Shown here: positions 1-8,657 of the stretch, piece after piece
How positions within the stretch are numbered: the first letter of the stretch is position 1
How the letters are laid out: each line of letters begins with the position of its first letter
Assembly (NCBI RefSeq): GCF_014646255.1
Contig: NZ_BMNC01000003.1
Span: 868,001 to 932,000, forward strand
Direction of reading: 5' to 3'
Source: Lentzea pudingi
Lineage (GTDB): Bacteria; Actinomycetota; Actinomycetes; Mycobacteriales; Pseudonocardiaceae
Length of the DNA: 64,000 nt
The notes under the pieces: model-generated
The model's database searches: none
Told to the model about the DNA's origin: nothing
Seen by the model: the letters and a program-made list of their open reading frames with translations, nothing else
Translations under genes and position numbers: made by a program

Positions 1-1330
1 GATCCGACGTCGTCGCCGTCGCCAGCCACGAGGCGGCCGCGTCGGAGGTGCTCACGCTGGGCGCGGGCAACGCCAGCGCCACCTCGGCCAGGTCGAGCTC
101 GCCCTCCACGCCGAAGCGGCGGCGTTCCGGCGTGAACTGCCGCGACGACCCCGGCCTCGGCACGCCGTCCTCGATCGCCAGCACCTCGCGCAGCACGCCC
201 GTGAGCTGCTCGGCCATGTCCTGCGCGGAGCAGAACCGCAGCTCGGGGTTCGGGTTCGTGGCGCGCAGCAGCAGCCGGTGGAACGAGGTGAACCGGCCCA
301 GCAGCGGCTGCTCCTCCACCGTGGGCAGCCGGTCCTTGCCGGCGCCGCGGAAGTCGAACGGGAAGCTCATCACCGCCAGCGCGCGGCCGACCGTGTAGAT
401 GTCGGAGAACACCGACGGGCCGATCGCGCGGATCTCCGGCGCCTGGTAGCCGATCGTGCCGTAGATGGGGGAGTGGTGGTCGTCGATGCGGCGCACCGCG
501 CCCAGGTCGATCAGCTTGAGCTGCTCCTCGGTGTGGATCATGTTGTCCGGCTTGAAGTCGCAGTACAGCAGGCCCACGCCGTGCAGGTAGCCGACCGCGG
601 GCAGGATCTCCAGCACGTACGCGATGGCCTGCGCCAGCGGCAACGCCTCGTCACCGCGGCCCTCCCGGCGCCGGCGCGTGATCATGTCCTTGATCGACTC
701 GCCGCCGACGTACTCCATCACGATGTACTCGACGAGCTTGCCGCTGGCCTTGTTCTCGTGGCGGATGAAGTTGTGGATCTTCACGATGTTCGGGTGCTCG
801 ACCTCCGCGAGGAACCGGCGTTCCGCGAGCGCCGCCGCCATCGCGTCCGCGTCACCGGAGTCGAGCAGGCCCTTGAGCACCACCCACCGGTCGCTCACCG
901 CGTGGTCGAGCGCCAGGTACAGCCACCCCAGGCCACCGTGCGCGAGGCACCCGAGCACCTCGTACTGGTCGTGCAGCACCTCGCCCGGCGCGAGCTTCGG
1001 CGTGAACGAGTACGCGTGCCCGCACTGCGGGCAGAACCCCTCCACCCGGCCCGGTTTGCCGCCGCCCTGCCGCCCGACCTTCTTGCCGCACTTCGAGCAG
1101 AACCGCTTCGCCTCCGGCACCTCGGGGTTCTCCAGGACCGCGGTCTTCGGGTCCCGGTAGGGCACCCGCGGCACCTCGACCAGTCCCGCGCCCAGCCGGC
1201 CGCGGCTCATCGACCGGGCGCTGCCGCGGCGCGTGCGGCCCGAGCTCGACCGCGACACCTCCTGCGACACCGACCAGGGCGCGGTCCCCGGCGCCGTCGA
1301 CGGCCCGGTCTCGGGCAGTTCCTCGCTCAT
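1..1330 (-). CDS. pknG: Serine/threonine protein kinase PknG, C-terminus cut by window edge
   Basis: Cytosolic Ser/Thr kinase of the PknG family, which in mycobacteria and corynebacteria phosphorylates the FHA protein GarA/OdhI and so tunes 2-oxoglutarate and glutamate metabolism. The N-terminal part has the PknG rubredoxin-like metal site: two CxxCG knuckles at Cys78/Cys81 and Cys100/Cys103. The kinase domain follows, with a glycine loop near residues 127-140, the ATP lysine at about 153, a catalytic-loop motif YCDFKPDN and DLGA in place of DFG, as in PknG. About 443 residues are visible; the TPR region lies beyond base 1. The ATG at 1328-1330 lies 11 bp after the glnH stop, so it is the third gene of a glnX-glnH-pknG operon. 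Confidence 0.93.
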   Translation of the reverse strand, partial: MSEELPETGPSTAPGTAPWSVSQEVSRSSSGRTRRGSARSMSRGRLGAGLVEVPRVPYRDPKTAVLENPEVPEAKRFCSKCGKKVGRQGGGKPGRVEGFCPQCGHAYSFTPKLAPGEVLHDQYEVLGCLAHGGLGWLYLALDHAVSDRWVVLKGLLDSGDADAMAAALAERRFLAEVEHPNIVKIHNFIRHENKASGKLVEYIVMEYVGGESIKDMITRRRREGRGDEALPLAQAIAYVLEILPAVGYLHGVGLLYCDFKPDNMIHTEEQLKLIDLGAVRRIDDHHSPIYGTIGYQAPEIRAIGPSVFSDIYTVGRALAVMSFPFDFRGAGKDRLPTVEEQPLLGRFTSFHRLLLRATNPNPELRFCSAQDMAEQLTGVLREVLAIEDGVPRPGSSRQFTPERRRFGVEGELDLAEVALALPAPSVSTSDAAASWLATATTSD

Positions 1331-1341
1331 CAGCGCCCCCT

Positions 1342-2298
1342 TCAGTCCCGATAACGCGCGGCCGGCGGCGACGGTGCCGGGCCCAGCGGCGTGAGCCACC
1401 GCCCGTAGATCCCGCCCCACGTGCCGTCCGCGCGCATCCGCTCCAGCACACCGTTGACGAACCGGACCAGGTCGTCCTGCCCCTTCGGGATCCCGACCCC
1501 GTACGACTCGTCGGTGAATCGCGCCCCCACGACCTCGGTGTACGGGTCCTGCGCCGCCAGCCCCGCGAGGATCGTGTCGTCGGTCGAGATCGCGTCCGTC
1601 TGCCCCTGCTGCAGCATCACCAGGCAGTCCGTCCAGTTCGGCACGCTCACCGTCGTCTTCGCGCGGCCCACCACGTTGCCCAGCGACGTCGACCCCGACG
1701 CCACGCACACCCGCTTGTCCCCGAGCCCCTCCACGCCGGTGATCCCGGAGTTGCGGCGCACCAGCACCCGTTGCCCGGCCTGGTAGTAGACCTGCGAGAA
1801 CGCGACGCTCTCGAGCCGCTCGCAGGTGATCGTCATCGTGCGGACCACGACGTCGACCGCGCCGCTCTGCAGCATCGGGATGCGCTCCGCGGCCGTGACG
1901 ACCTTGAACTGGACCTTCTTCTCGTCACCGAACACGGCCTTCGCGATCTGGCGCGCCACGTCGACGTCGAAGCCCTCGATCTCGCCGGTGAACGAGTTGC
2001 GGAACCCCATCAGGTACGTGTTCTGGTCCACCCCGGCGATCAACCGGCCACGTTGCTGGATCTTCTCCATCGTCGAGCCCGCGGGCATCTGACCCGCCGC
2101 CGGCAACGGGCCCGGCCGCAGGCTCGCCGTCGCGTCGCACGACGGAGGCGCGCCCGCCGCGCTGCTGGGCGCCGCCGACACCGTGCTCGCGTTCGCCGGC
2201 TGCGGGGCCGCGGCGCTGCGCGGCACCACCTCACTCGGCGCCGGCCCGGCCGAACACGCGCCGAGCAGCAGCAACCCCGCCAGTGCCAGTCGCCTCAT
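1342..2298 (-). CDS. glnH: Amino-acid-binding lipoprotein GlnH
   Basis: Extracytoplasmic solute-binding protein of family 3 (glutamate/aspartate type), about 318 residues. The chosen ATG gives a classic lipoprotein signal, MRRLALAGLLLLGAC, with the lipobox Cys at residue 15, then a Pro/Ala/Ser-rich linker and a type II periplasmic-binding fold (GVDQNTYLMGF, GEIEGFDVDVARQIAK, DGTWGGIYGRW). No permease or ATPase gene is adjacent. In mycobacteria GlnH hands the amino-acid signal to the membrane protein GlnX and on to PknG, and the gene order here matches. The start overlaps the end of glnX by 4 bp, indicating translational coupling. Confidence 0.92.
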   Translation of the reverse strand: MRRLALAGLLLLGACSAGPAPSEVVPRSAAAPQPANASTVSAAPSSAAGAPPSCDATASLRPGPLPAAGQMPAGSTMEKIQQRGRLIAGVDQNTYLMGFRNSFTGEIEGFDVDVARQIAKAVFGDEKKVQFKVVTAAERIPMLQSGAVDVVVRTMTITCERLESVAFSQVYYQAGQRVLVRRNSGITGVEGLGDKRVCVASGSTSLGNVVGRAKTTVSVPNWTDCLVMLQQGQTDAISTDDTILAGLAAQDPYTEVVGARFTDESYGVGIPKGQDDLVRFVNGVLERMRADGTWGGIYGRWLTPLGPAPSPPAARYRD

Positions 2299-3536
2299 CG
2301 GTACTCCTTGAGTCGCTGCCACAGCCCCGCCGTCGAGCCCGCCGCGCTGATCAGCGCGAGCACCAGCACCCCCACCGCCGTGCCCGCCAGCGACGCCCGC
2401 GCCACCGCCACCTCGTCGCTGAAGTCCTGCCGCGCCTCACCGATCGCCCGCACCAGCGCCTGGTCCAGCGAGTCGAAGTGCGGGTTGCCGATCAACGCCA
2501 CCGCCTCGTTGTACTGCCCGGCGTCATCGGCCTCGCGGATGCGTTGGTGCACCTCCTGCCACTGCCGGAAGTGCTGCGTCGCCGCGTCCACGGCCTCCGT
2601 GCTGTCCAGCGCCTTGGCCCGGTCCAGCAGGCCTTCGAGGCGTTCGGAGACCTCGACGAAGTTCTTCTCGTAGGACTGGCCCGCACCCCGCGCGACCAGT
2701 GTCAGCGTCTCCTCGCCCCGCGCGGTCAGCGTCGCGATCCGCGCCTGCGCCAGCACGTCGACCTTCTGCGAGGCCGTCCGCGAGTCCGCCACGTCGTTCA
2801 TGACCAGCACCGACACCGTCGTCACCCACAACAGCGACAGCGCCGCCGCCCCCGTGGCCACCAGCAGGCCGACGTTGAGCAGCCGGTTCGTCCTGCGGGT
2901 CAGGTACCGCTGGATCAGCACCAGCGCGATCACGAACGCCAGCGCCACCAGCGCCGACACGACCGGGAAGTTCGCCTCGTCCTGCGCACGCGCCACCCGG
3001 TCGGTCTCCGCCCGGTACAGCTCCTGCGCCGCGGGCAGCAGCTGCGTGCGCATCAGCCCCGACGCCTCCCGCAGGTACGCCGCGCCCACCGGGAAACCCT
3101 GCCGGTTGTTCGTGCGCGCCGTCTCGATCAATCCCGTGTACACCGGCAGCTGCGCCGCGAGCGTCGCCGTGAGATCGGGGGAGGAGGCCGTCGCGACCGA
3201 CAGCGCCGCCTGCGCCTGCGCGATGTCCGCCTCGTAGCGTTCCCGCAGCTGGGAGGGCTCCAGCCCGCCGGACAGGAACGCGCTCGCCGCCGTCGCGTCG
3301 GCGTCCTGCAACGCCCGGTAGACCTCCTGCGCCGCGTGCGCGAGGGGCTCGGACCGCGTCGCCAGGTCCTCCAGCGCCCGCTCCTGCCGGTTCACGCTCC
3401 ACGTCGAGAGCCACCCGCTCGCCAGGGCCGCCACGACCAGCACCACGGCGATCAGGCTCAGCCGGCCCGGGGTCGACCGCGCCAGACCGGTGACGCGGCG
3501 CACCAGCGCCTGCCGCGGCTGCGAGTCGATCACCAC
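2295..3536 (-). CDS. glnX: GlnX-like membrane sensor protein
   Basis: Membrane protein of about 413 residues. A hydrophobic helix lies near the N-terminus (after RSTPGRLSLIAVVLVVAAL), then a long helical extracellular domain, a central pair of hydrophobic segments and a last one near the C-terminus. The architecture resembles a chemoreceptor-type sensor without a signalling domain. By position and organisation it matches mycobacterial GlnX, proposed to relay GlnH ligand binding across the membrane to PknG. Two adjacent GTG codons (3534-3536 and 3531-3533) can serve as start; a GGGAGG box 7 bp upstream favours the first. The symbol rests on synteny more than on motifs. Confidence 0.8.
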   Translation of the reverse strand: MVIDSQPRQALVRRVTGLARSTPGRLSLIAVVLVVAALASGWLSTWSVNRQERALEDLATRSEPLAHAAQEVYRALQDADATAASAFLSGGLEPSQLRERYEADIAQAQAALSVATASSPDLTATLAAQLPVYTGLIETARTNNRQGFPVGAAYLREASGLMRTQLLPAAQELYRAETDRVARAQDEANFPVVSALVALAFVIALVLIQRYLTRRTNRLLNVGLLVATGAAALSLLWVTTVSVLVMNDVADSRTASQKVDVLAQARIATLTARGEETLTLVARGAGQSYEKNFVEVSERLEGLLDRAKALDSTEAVDAATQHFRQWQEVHQRIREADDAGQYNEAVALIGNPHFDSLDQALVRAIGEARQDFSDEVAVARASLAGTAVGVLVLALISAAGSTAGLWQRLKEYR

Positions 3537-3643
3537 GAGCGGGCCTCCCGAACGGCGAAGTTGATCGGCGTCGCGTAACTGTAGGCACCTCGATGACCCC
3601 GCGTGGAAACTAACGACGCATGGCGGCAAGCGTCACCCAGGTG

Positions 3644-4399
3644 TTACAGCGCCCGCGACTCGATCAACCGCCCCACGCCGTCCAGGAGCATCTCCAACCC
3701 GAACTCGAACGAGTGCTCCGGGCTGAACGCGCTCTGGTGCGCCTCCCCGACAGCACCGCCGACCCGTGCGGCCACCGGGTAGCGGGCCGGGTCGAACACC
3801 GTCATCAGGAACGGAGCCGCCGCGTCCCACCACTGCTGGTCGGTCAGCCCCGTCTCCTTCTCGGTCACCGCGGCCGCCGTCAGCCCCCGCGCCGAGTTCT
3901 GCACGTGCCCGAGCACCAGCTCCAGCACCGAGTCCATCTCCACGTCCGACAGGCCGATGCCGTCCAGGCCGCGCAGCTCGAAGTCGTACTTCGCCGCCAC
4001 CTGCGGGCCCAGCACCGTGCGCGACGGCGCCACCTGCAGCAACCACGGATGCCGCCGGTAGAGCGCCAGGTTCTCCCGCGCCACGTAGGTGAGGTGCGCC
4101 CGCCAGCCCTGCGCCGTCTCACGGCCGGTCGTGGCCTGCACCGTGTCGACCATGACGTCGATCAGCTCGCCCTTGCCCGGCACGTAGGTGTAGAGCGACA
4201 TCGTCCCGACGCCCAGCGACTCCGCCACGCGCCGCATCGACAGCGCCTTGAGGCCGTCGGAGTCGGCCAGCTCGATGCCCGCCCGCACGATCCGGTCCAC
4301 GCTCAGGTCCGGCTTGCCCTTGCGCGACACGCGTTCCTGGGTGCGCCACAGCAACGCCAGCGTCCGCGCCGGGTCACCGCTGCCCGTGTGTTCGATCAC
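3644..4399 (-). CDS. TetR/AcrR-family regulator (paralogue of the one at 17520)
   Basis: TetR-type repressor of 251 residues. It begins with a short leader, DPARTLALLWRT, then the HTH region (VDRIVRAGIELADSDG, SMRRVAESLGVGTMSLYTYV, PGKGELIDVMVD) and a C-terminal ligand domain of the tetracycline-repressor type. The TetR at 17520-18275 is a clear paralogue: both share DPARTLALLWRT, GTMSLYT and PGK-ELID. It starts with GTG and is divergent from the SNF2 helicase gene. A perfect 8-5-8 palindrome lies in the 41-bp gap between the two genes, so self-regulation and control of the helicase operon are likely (inference). The ligand is unknown. Confidence 0.9.
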   Translation of the reverse strand: MIEHTGSGDPARTLALLWRTQERVSRKGKPDLSVDRIVRAGIELADSDGLKALSMRRVAESLGVGTMSLYTYVPGKGELIDVMVDTVQATTGRETAQGWRAHLTYVARENLALYRRHPWLLQVAPSRTVLGPQVAAKYDFELRGLDGIGLSDVEMDSVLELVLGHVQNSARGLTAAAVTEKETGLTDQQWWDAAAPFLMTVFDPARYPVAARVGGAVGEAHQSAFSPEHSFEFGLEMLLDGVGRLIESRAL

Positions 4400-4414
4400 G
4401 AGCCCGACACTACC

Positions 4415-4435
4415 GTACCGTATCGTGTACGGTAC
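4415..4435. promoter_or_regulatory. Putative TetR operator between tetR and helicase
   Basis: Perfect inverted repeat GTACCGTA-tcgtg-TACGGTAC: 8-bp arms, 5-bp spacer. It sits 15 bp upstream of the TetR start and 5 bp before the helicase ATG, so binding would cover both promoters. The core CCGTA-N5-TACGG recurs upstream of the paralogous TetR at 17520. Confidence 0.75.
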
Positions 4436-4440
4436 AGAGT

Positions 4441-6759
4441 ATGTTCGTGCCTGCCGACCCGCCCAGATTCGGCCAGTTCGACGGAAAACCCCTGCTGGAG
4501 GCCTTACCCGAGGTGCTGTCCGGCGACGGTTACTGGTCGGTCGCCGCCGCGACCGCGCTGAGCCTCGTCGCGCGCGGGCGGATCGTGCCGGGCGTGACGG
4601 CCGCCGGGCACGACACCTGGCGGATCGGGCCGCTCGACCACGCCGACGAGCTGCACCTGCGCCAGCTCGCCGCGCACGGCGACTACGAGTCGTTGCGCGG
4701 GTTCCTCGACGCCGTCGCCGACACGCTGCCCCGTACCGGCACCGGGCCGTTCGCCGGGATGGAACCCTGCGACGTCTCCGGGCTCAAGGCGTGGGCCGAC
4801 GAGCAGATCACGCTGTCGCTGCGCATCGAGACGACCGAGGACCTGCGGTTCCGGGCGATCGTGCAGGTCCGCGCCGTCACCGACCCCTACCCGCGCGACG
4901 TGCGGGGCTCCGGCCGCGAGCTCGACGCCATCAGGGCCATGGCCCGTGTCGACTGGCCGCCGTTGCAGCGCCTGCTCGACCAGGCCGAGCTCACCGACGA
5001 CGAGGTCGGCGAGCTGCTCGCCACCGGCATCGAGGTCCACTGGCCGCGCGAGCTCGCCACCAACCTGTCCGCGAAGGCCGTCATCGGCGAGCACAGCGGC
5101 ACGTTCCAGGCCGGCGACCTGCTCACGTTCGACTGGCGGCTCGCCCTGGGCGACACCGAACTGACCGAGGCCGAGATGGACCTCGTCGCCGAGGCGTCGC
5201 GGCCGGTCGTGCGGCTGCGCGACCAGTGGGTGCTCGTCGACCCAGGCCTGCGCCGCAAGGTCCGCCGCCGGCTCAAGCCGATCACCGCCGCCCAGGCCGT
5301 CACCGCCGCGCTGACCGGCGTGGCGATCATCGACGGCGAACGCGTCGACGTCGTCCCGCACCACCTCGCCGCGGCGATCACGACCGTCCCGGAGTTCGAC
5401 CAGCCCGCCGCGTTGCAGGCGCGGCTGCGCGACTACCAGCTGCACGGACTGCGCTGGCTCGCCCACATGACCGGCCTCGGGCTCGGCGCCTGCCTCGCCG
5501 ACGACATGGGCCTGGGCAAGACCATCACTCTCATCGCCCTGCACCTGCACCGCGGCCACGACCAGCCCACGCTCGTGGTGTGCCCGGCGTCGCTGCTCGG
5601 CAACTGGGAACGCGAGATCCACCGCTTCGCCCCCGGCACACCCGTCAGCCGCTACCACGGTCCACAACGGACCCTCGCCTCCGAAGGCGTCGTGCTCACC
5701 ACCTACGGCACCATGCGCCTGGACGCCGAGGCGTTGCGCGAACACCCGTGGGGCATGGTCGTCGCCGACGAGGCCCAGCACGTCAAGAACCCGCACTCCG
5801 GCACCGCCAAGGCACTGCGCTCCATCCCCGCCGCCGCCCGCGTCGCGCTGTCCGGCACGCCTGTGGAGAACTCGCTGTCGGAGCTGTGGTCCATCCTGGA
5901 CTGGACGACACCGGGTCTGCTCGGCACGCACCGCGCGTTCCGGGCCCGCTGGCCCGAACCCGACGACACCCTCGCCAAGGTCGTGCGGCCGTTCCTGCTG
6001 CGCCGCCGCAAGTCCGACCCCGGCGTCGCCCCCGAACTGCCCGCCAAGACCGAGACCGACCGCTACATCTCGCTGTCCACCGAACAGGCCGCGCTCTACG
6101 AGGCGCTCACCCGCGAGATCCTCGACCAGATCGCGTCGAGTGACGGCATCGCGCGGCGCGGGCTCGTGCTCAAGCTGCTCACCGGGCTCAAGCAGATCTG
6201 CAACCACCCGTCGCACTACCTGGGCCACCCCACGCTGCAGGGCCCCTCCGGCAAGCTCGACCTGCTCGACGAACTGCTGGACACCATCGTCGCCGAGGAC
6301 GGCTCCGCGCTGATCTTCACCCAGTACGTCGGCATGGCCCGGCTGCTGGAACAGCACATCAAGCAGCCCACCCGGTTCCTGCACGGCGGCACCCCGATCC
6401 CGCAACGCGAGCGGATGGTCGACGACTTCCAGAACGGCCGCGCGCGCGTTTTCCTGTTGTCGCTCAAAGCCGCCGGTACCGGCCTCAACCTCACCCGCGC
6501 CGACCACGTCATCCACTTCGACCGCTGGTGGAACCCCGCCGTCGAGGACCAGGCCACCGACCGCGCCTACCGCATCGGCCAGACCAGGCCCGTCCAGGTG
6601 CACAAGCTCGTCACCGAGGGCACCGTCGAGGAACGCATCGCCGCGCTCCTGCAGGACAAGCGCGACCTCGCCGACGCCGTGCTGCACGGCGGGGAGTCCG
6701 CGTTCACCGAACTCACCGACGCTGAACTCGCCGAACTCGTGGCACTGAGGAGCTCGTAG
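4441..6759 (+). CDS. SNF2/DEAD-like helicase
   Basis: SWI/SNF2-family DNA-dependent ATPase of 772 residues. An N-terminal helicase-associated region of about 325 residues precedes the motor. The motor shows DYQLHGLRWL, Walker A DDMGLGKT at about 353-360, a DEAQ Walker B at about 444-447, motif III SGTPVENSLSELWS, and C-terminal lobe motifs FTQYVGM, LKAAGTGLNLT and DRAYRIGQTRPVQV. It probably remodels or translocates on DNA; the exact role in actinomycetes is not established. The stop overlaps the next gene (SWIM finger) by 1 bp. Genes of this type commonly pair with SWIM proteins, so the two products may form one complex. Confidence 0.93.
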   Translation: MFVPADPPRFGQFDGKPLLEALPEVLSGDGYWSVAAATALSLVARGRIVPGVTAAGHDTWRIGPLDHADELHLRQLAAHGDYESLRGFLDAVADTLPRTGTGPFAGMEPCDVSGLKAWADEQITLSLRIETTEDLRFRAIVQVRAVTDPYPRDVRGSGRELDAIRAMARVDWPPLQRLLDQAELTDDEVGELLATGIEVHWPRELATNLSAKAVIGEHSGTFQAGDLLTFDWRLALGDTELTEAEMDLVAEASRPVVRLRDQWVLVDPGLRRKVRRRLKPITAAQAVTAALTGVAIIDGERVDVVPHHLAAAITTVPEFDQPAALQARLRDYQLHGLRWLAHMTGLGLGACLADDMGLGKTITLIALHLHRGHDQPTLVVCPASLLGNWEREIHRFAPGTPVSRYHGPQRTLASEGVVLTTYGTMRLDAEALREHPWGMVVADEAQHVKNPHSGTAKALRSIPAAARVALSGTPVENSLSELWSILDWTTPGLLGTHRAFRARWPEPDDTLAKVVRPFLLRRRKSDPGVAPELPAKTETDRYISLSTEQAALYEALTREILDQIASSDGIARRGLVLKLLTGLKQICNHPSHYLGHPTLQGPSGKLDLLDELLDTIVAEDGSALIFTQYVGMARLLEQHIKQPTRFLHGGTPIPQRERMVDDFQNGRARVFLLSLKAAGTGLNLTRADHVIHFDRWWNPAVEDQATDRAYRIGQTRPVQVHKLVTEGTVEERIAALLQDKRDLADAVLHGGESAFTELTDAELAELVALRSS

Positions 6760-7517
6760 TGACCGCACGCGGATTCGCCGCGTTCCCGAAGGTCAGTCGC
6801 CGCGTCTCCACCACGTGGTGGGGCAAGGCGTGGGTGAAGGCCCTGTCCGACACCGCGCTCGACACCGGCCTGATCCGCCTCGCCCGCCGCTACGCCCACG
6901 CCGGCGTCGTCGGCCCGATCACCGTCAGCCCAGGCCTCCTGCACGCCCAGGTCCACGACGACGACACCGTCTACAGCACCACCGTGCGCGTCCCGGTGCT
7001 CTCGGAAGTCCAATGGGGACGGTTCCTCGACCGCGTCGCCGAGCACGCGGGCCACATCGCCGCCCTGCTGGACAACGACATGCCCCGCGACCTCGTCCTC
7101 GCCGCCGAGGAGTCCGGAGTGGACCTGCTGCCGGGCATCGGCGACCTGGAGGGAGAGTGCGACTGCGACGGCTGGGACTCCCCGTGCCGCCACGCCGCCG
7201 CCCTGGCACTGCAAGTCGGGTGGCTGCTCGACGCAGACCCGTTCATACTGCTGCTGCTCAAAGGAAAACCGGAACAGGAACTCCTCGACGCCCTGCGCCA
7301 GCGCGTCGCCGGCCCCGTCGGAACCAGAACACCTGTGGTGGTTTCCGTCGAAGACGCAGGTCAACTCCCTGCCCGTCCCGCACTTCCGGCCACCACACCT
7401 GTGGTGCTCGCGGTCGAACCGCCACCCGGCTTCGCCGCCGCGGACGTCGTGGCACTGATGGAGATCGCCGCCTCCCGCGCCCGCGCACTGCTGAGTTCGG
7501 GCACTCTCGAAGAGTGA
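6759..7517 (+). CDS. SWIM zinc-finger protein
   Basis: Protein of 252 residues with a SWIM zinc finger, CxCx6CxH, at Cys134, Cys136, Cys143 and His145 (CDCDGWDSPCRH). The N-terminus FPKVSRRVSTTWWGKAWV is typical of actinobacterial SWIM proteins encoded with SNF2 helicases. SWIM fingers bind DNA or protein partners; here the likely partner is the upstream helicase, since the GTG start overlaps its stop by 1 bp. The C-terminal third is Pro/Val-rich and ends in a short helical segment. Confidence 0.9.
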   Translation: MTARGFAAFPKVSRRVSTTWWGKAWVKALSDTALDTGLIRLARRYAHAGVVGPITVSPGLLHAQVHDDDTVYSTTVRVPVLSEVQWGRFLDRVAEHAGHIAALLDNDMPRDLVLAAEESGVDLLPGIGDLEGECDCDGWDSPCRHAAALALQVGWLLDADPFILLLLKGKPEQELLDALRQRVAGPVGTRTPVVVSVEDAGQLPARPALPATTPVVLAVEPPPGFAAADVVALMEIAASRARALLSSGTLEE

Positions 7518-8053
7518 TCACCGAAAAGCAGAAGATGATGACCGGCGAACTCTACAAGGACTCCGACCCCGAACTCGTCGCCGAACGCCTGCGCTGCCAG
7601 ACGCTGGTCGACGAGTTCAACGCCACCCGCTCCGGCGAGGTCATCACCGAACTCTTCGGCTCCCTCGGCGAAGGCTCGTGGGTCATGCCGCGGTTCCAGT
7701 GCGACTACGGCTACCAGATCCACATGGGCTCCAACAGCTTCCTCAACTACGACGCCATCCTGATGGACTGCGCCACCATCACCATCGGCGACGACGTCTC
7801 CATCGGCCCCCGCGCCCAGCTCCTCACCGCCCTGCACCCCATCGAGGACCACGAGGCCCGCCGCCAGCGGTTCGAATCCGCCGCCCCCATCACCATCGGG
7901 AACAACGTGTGGCTCGGCGGCGGCGTCATCGTCTGCGCCGGCGTCACGATCGGCGACAACTCGGTCATCGGAGCCGGTAGCGTCGTCACGCGCGACATCC
8001 CGCCGCGCGTGCTCGCCGTCGGCAACCCCTGCAAGGTGATCCGTGAGCTATGA
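7514..8053 (+). CDS. Maltose/sugar O-acetyltransferase (hexapeptide-repeat, Maa/NodL type)
   Basis: Acetyl-CoA-dependent sugar O-acetyltransferase of about 179 residues. The N-terminal maltose acetyltransferase segment (EKQKMMTGELYKDSDPELVAER) is followed by left-handed beta-helix hexapeptide repeats (ITIGDDVSIGPRAQLLTA, ITIGNNVWLGGGVIVCAGV, IGDNSVIGAGSVVTRDIP) and the family end GNPCKVIREL. The putative catalytic His lies in TALHPIED. The GTG start overlaps the SWIM stop by 4 bp (GTGA), and the stop overlaps the next gene by 11 bp, so it is translated as part of the same operon. Confidence 0.92.
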   Translation: MITEKQKMMTGELYKDSDPELVAERLRCQTLVDEFNATRSGEVITELFGSLGEGSWVMPRFQCDYGYQIHMGSNSFLNYDAILMDCATITIGDDVSIGPRAQLLTALHPIEDHEARRQRFESAAPITIGNNVWLGGGVIVCAGVTIGDNSVIGAGSVVTRDIPPRVLAVGNPCKVIREL

Positions 8054-8657
8054 CAAACGCGCCGTCGAACCACTGGTCCTGCTCGGCCTGACCGTCGTCG
8101 CGCTGATCGCGTCCGGGATCTCGCCCCACTCACGCTCGACCTGGTACCTGGAGGTGGCGCCCGTCGTGATCGGCGGGGTGCTGCTGGTCTCGACCTACCG
8201 GCGGTTCCGGCTGACGCCGCTGCTGTACCGGCTGATCTTCCTGCACGCACTCGTGCTGATCCTGGGCGGCCACTACACCTACGCGCGGGTGCCTGCCGGG
8301 TTCTGGGTGCAGGACTGGTTCGACCTGGCGCGCAACCACTACGACCGCTTCGCCCACTTCGTGCAGGGTTTTGTGCCGGCGGTGCTCGCCCGCGAGATCC
8401 TGCTGCGACGGGGTGTCGTGCGGCCCGGCGGGTGGGTGTTCTTCCTCGTCGTGTGCGTGTGTCTGGCGTTCAGCGCGACCTACGAGATGGGTGAGTGGCT
8501 GGCGGCGGTGGTCGCCGGCTCGGGCGCGGACGAGTTCCTCGGCACCCAGGGCGACGTTTGGGACACGCAGTGGGACATGTTCATGGCGCTGCTGGGGGCG
8601 CTGGTCGCGCAGGTGGTGCTGGGGCGGGTGCACGACCGGGAGCTCGCACGTGTTTGA
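8043..8657 (+). CDS. DUF2238 integral membrane protein (YjdF-like)
   Basis: Membrane protein of 204 residues with about six hydrophobic helices. The DUF2238 signature is visible: GGHYTYARVPAG, NHYDRFAHFVQGF, SATYEMGEWLAA and GTQGDVWDTQWDMFMALLG. The biochemical function is unknown. It starts with GTG inside the acetyltransferase gene and ends inside the next one, so it is tightly coupled in the helicase-SWIM-maa-DUF2238-DUF3626 run. Confidence 0.9.
   Translation: MSYDKRAVEPLVLLGLTVVALIASGISPHSRSTWYLEVAPVVIGGVLLVSTYRRFRLTPLLYRLIFLHALVLILGGHYTYARVPAGFWVQDWFDLARNHYDRFAHFVQGFVPAVLAREILLRRGVVRPGGWVFFLVVCVCLAFSATYEMGEWLAAVVAGSGADEFLGTQGDVWDTQWDMFMALLGALVAQVVLGRVHDRELARV

Noticed and set aside
4504..6768. 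Open frame of about 750 codons on the minus strand opposite the SNF2 helicase
   Set aside because: It is antisense to a gene with all helicase motifs; composition is Gly/Val/Leu/Arg-biased shadow coding of a GC-rich gene and it has no recognisable domain.
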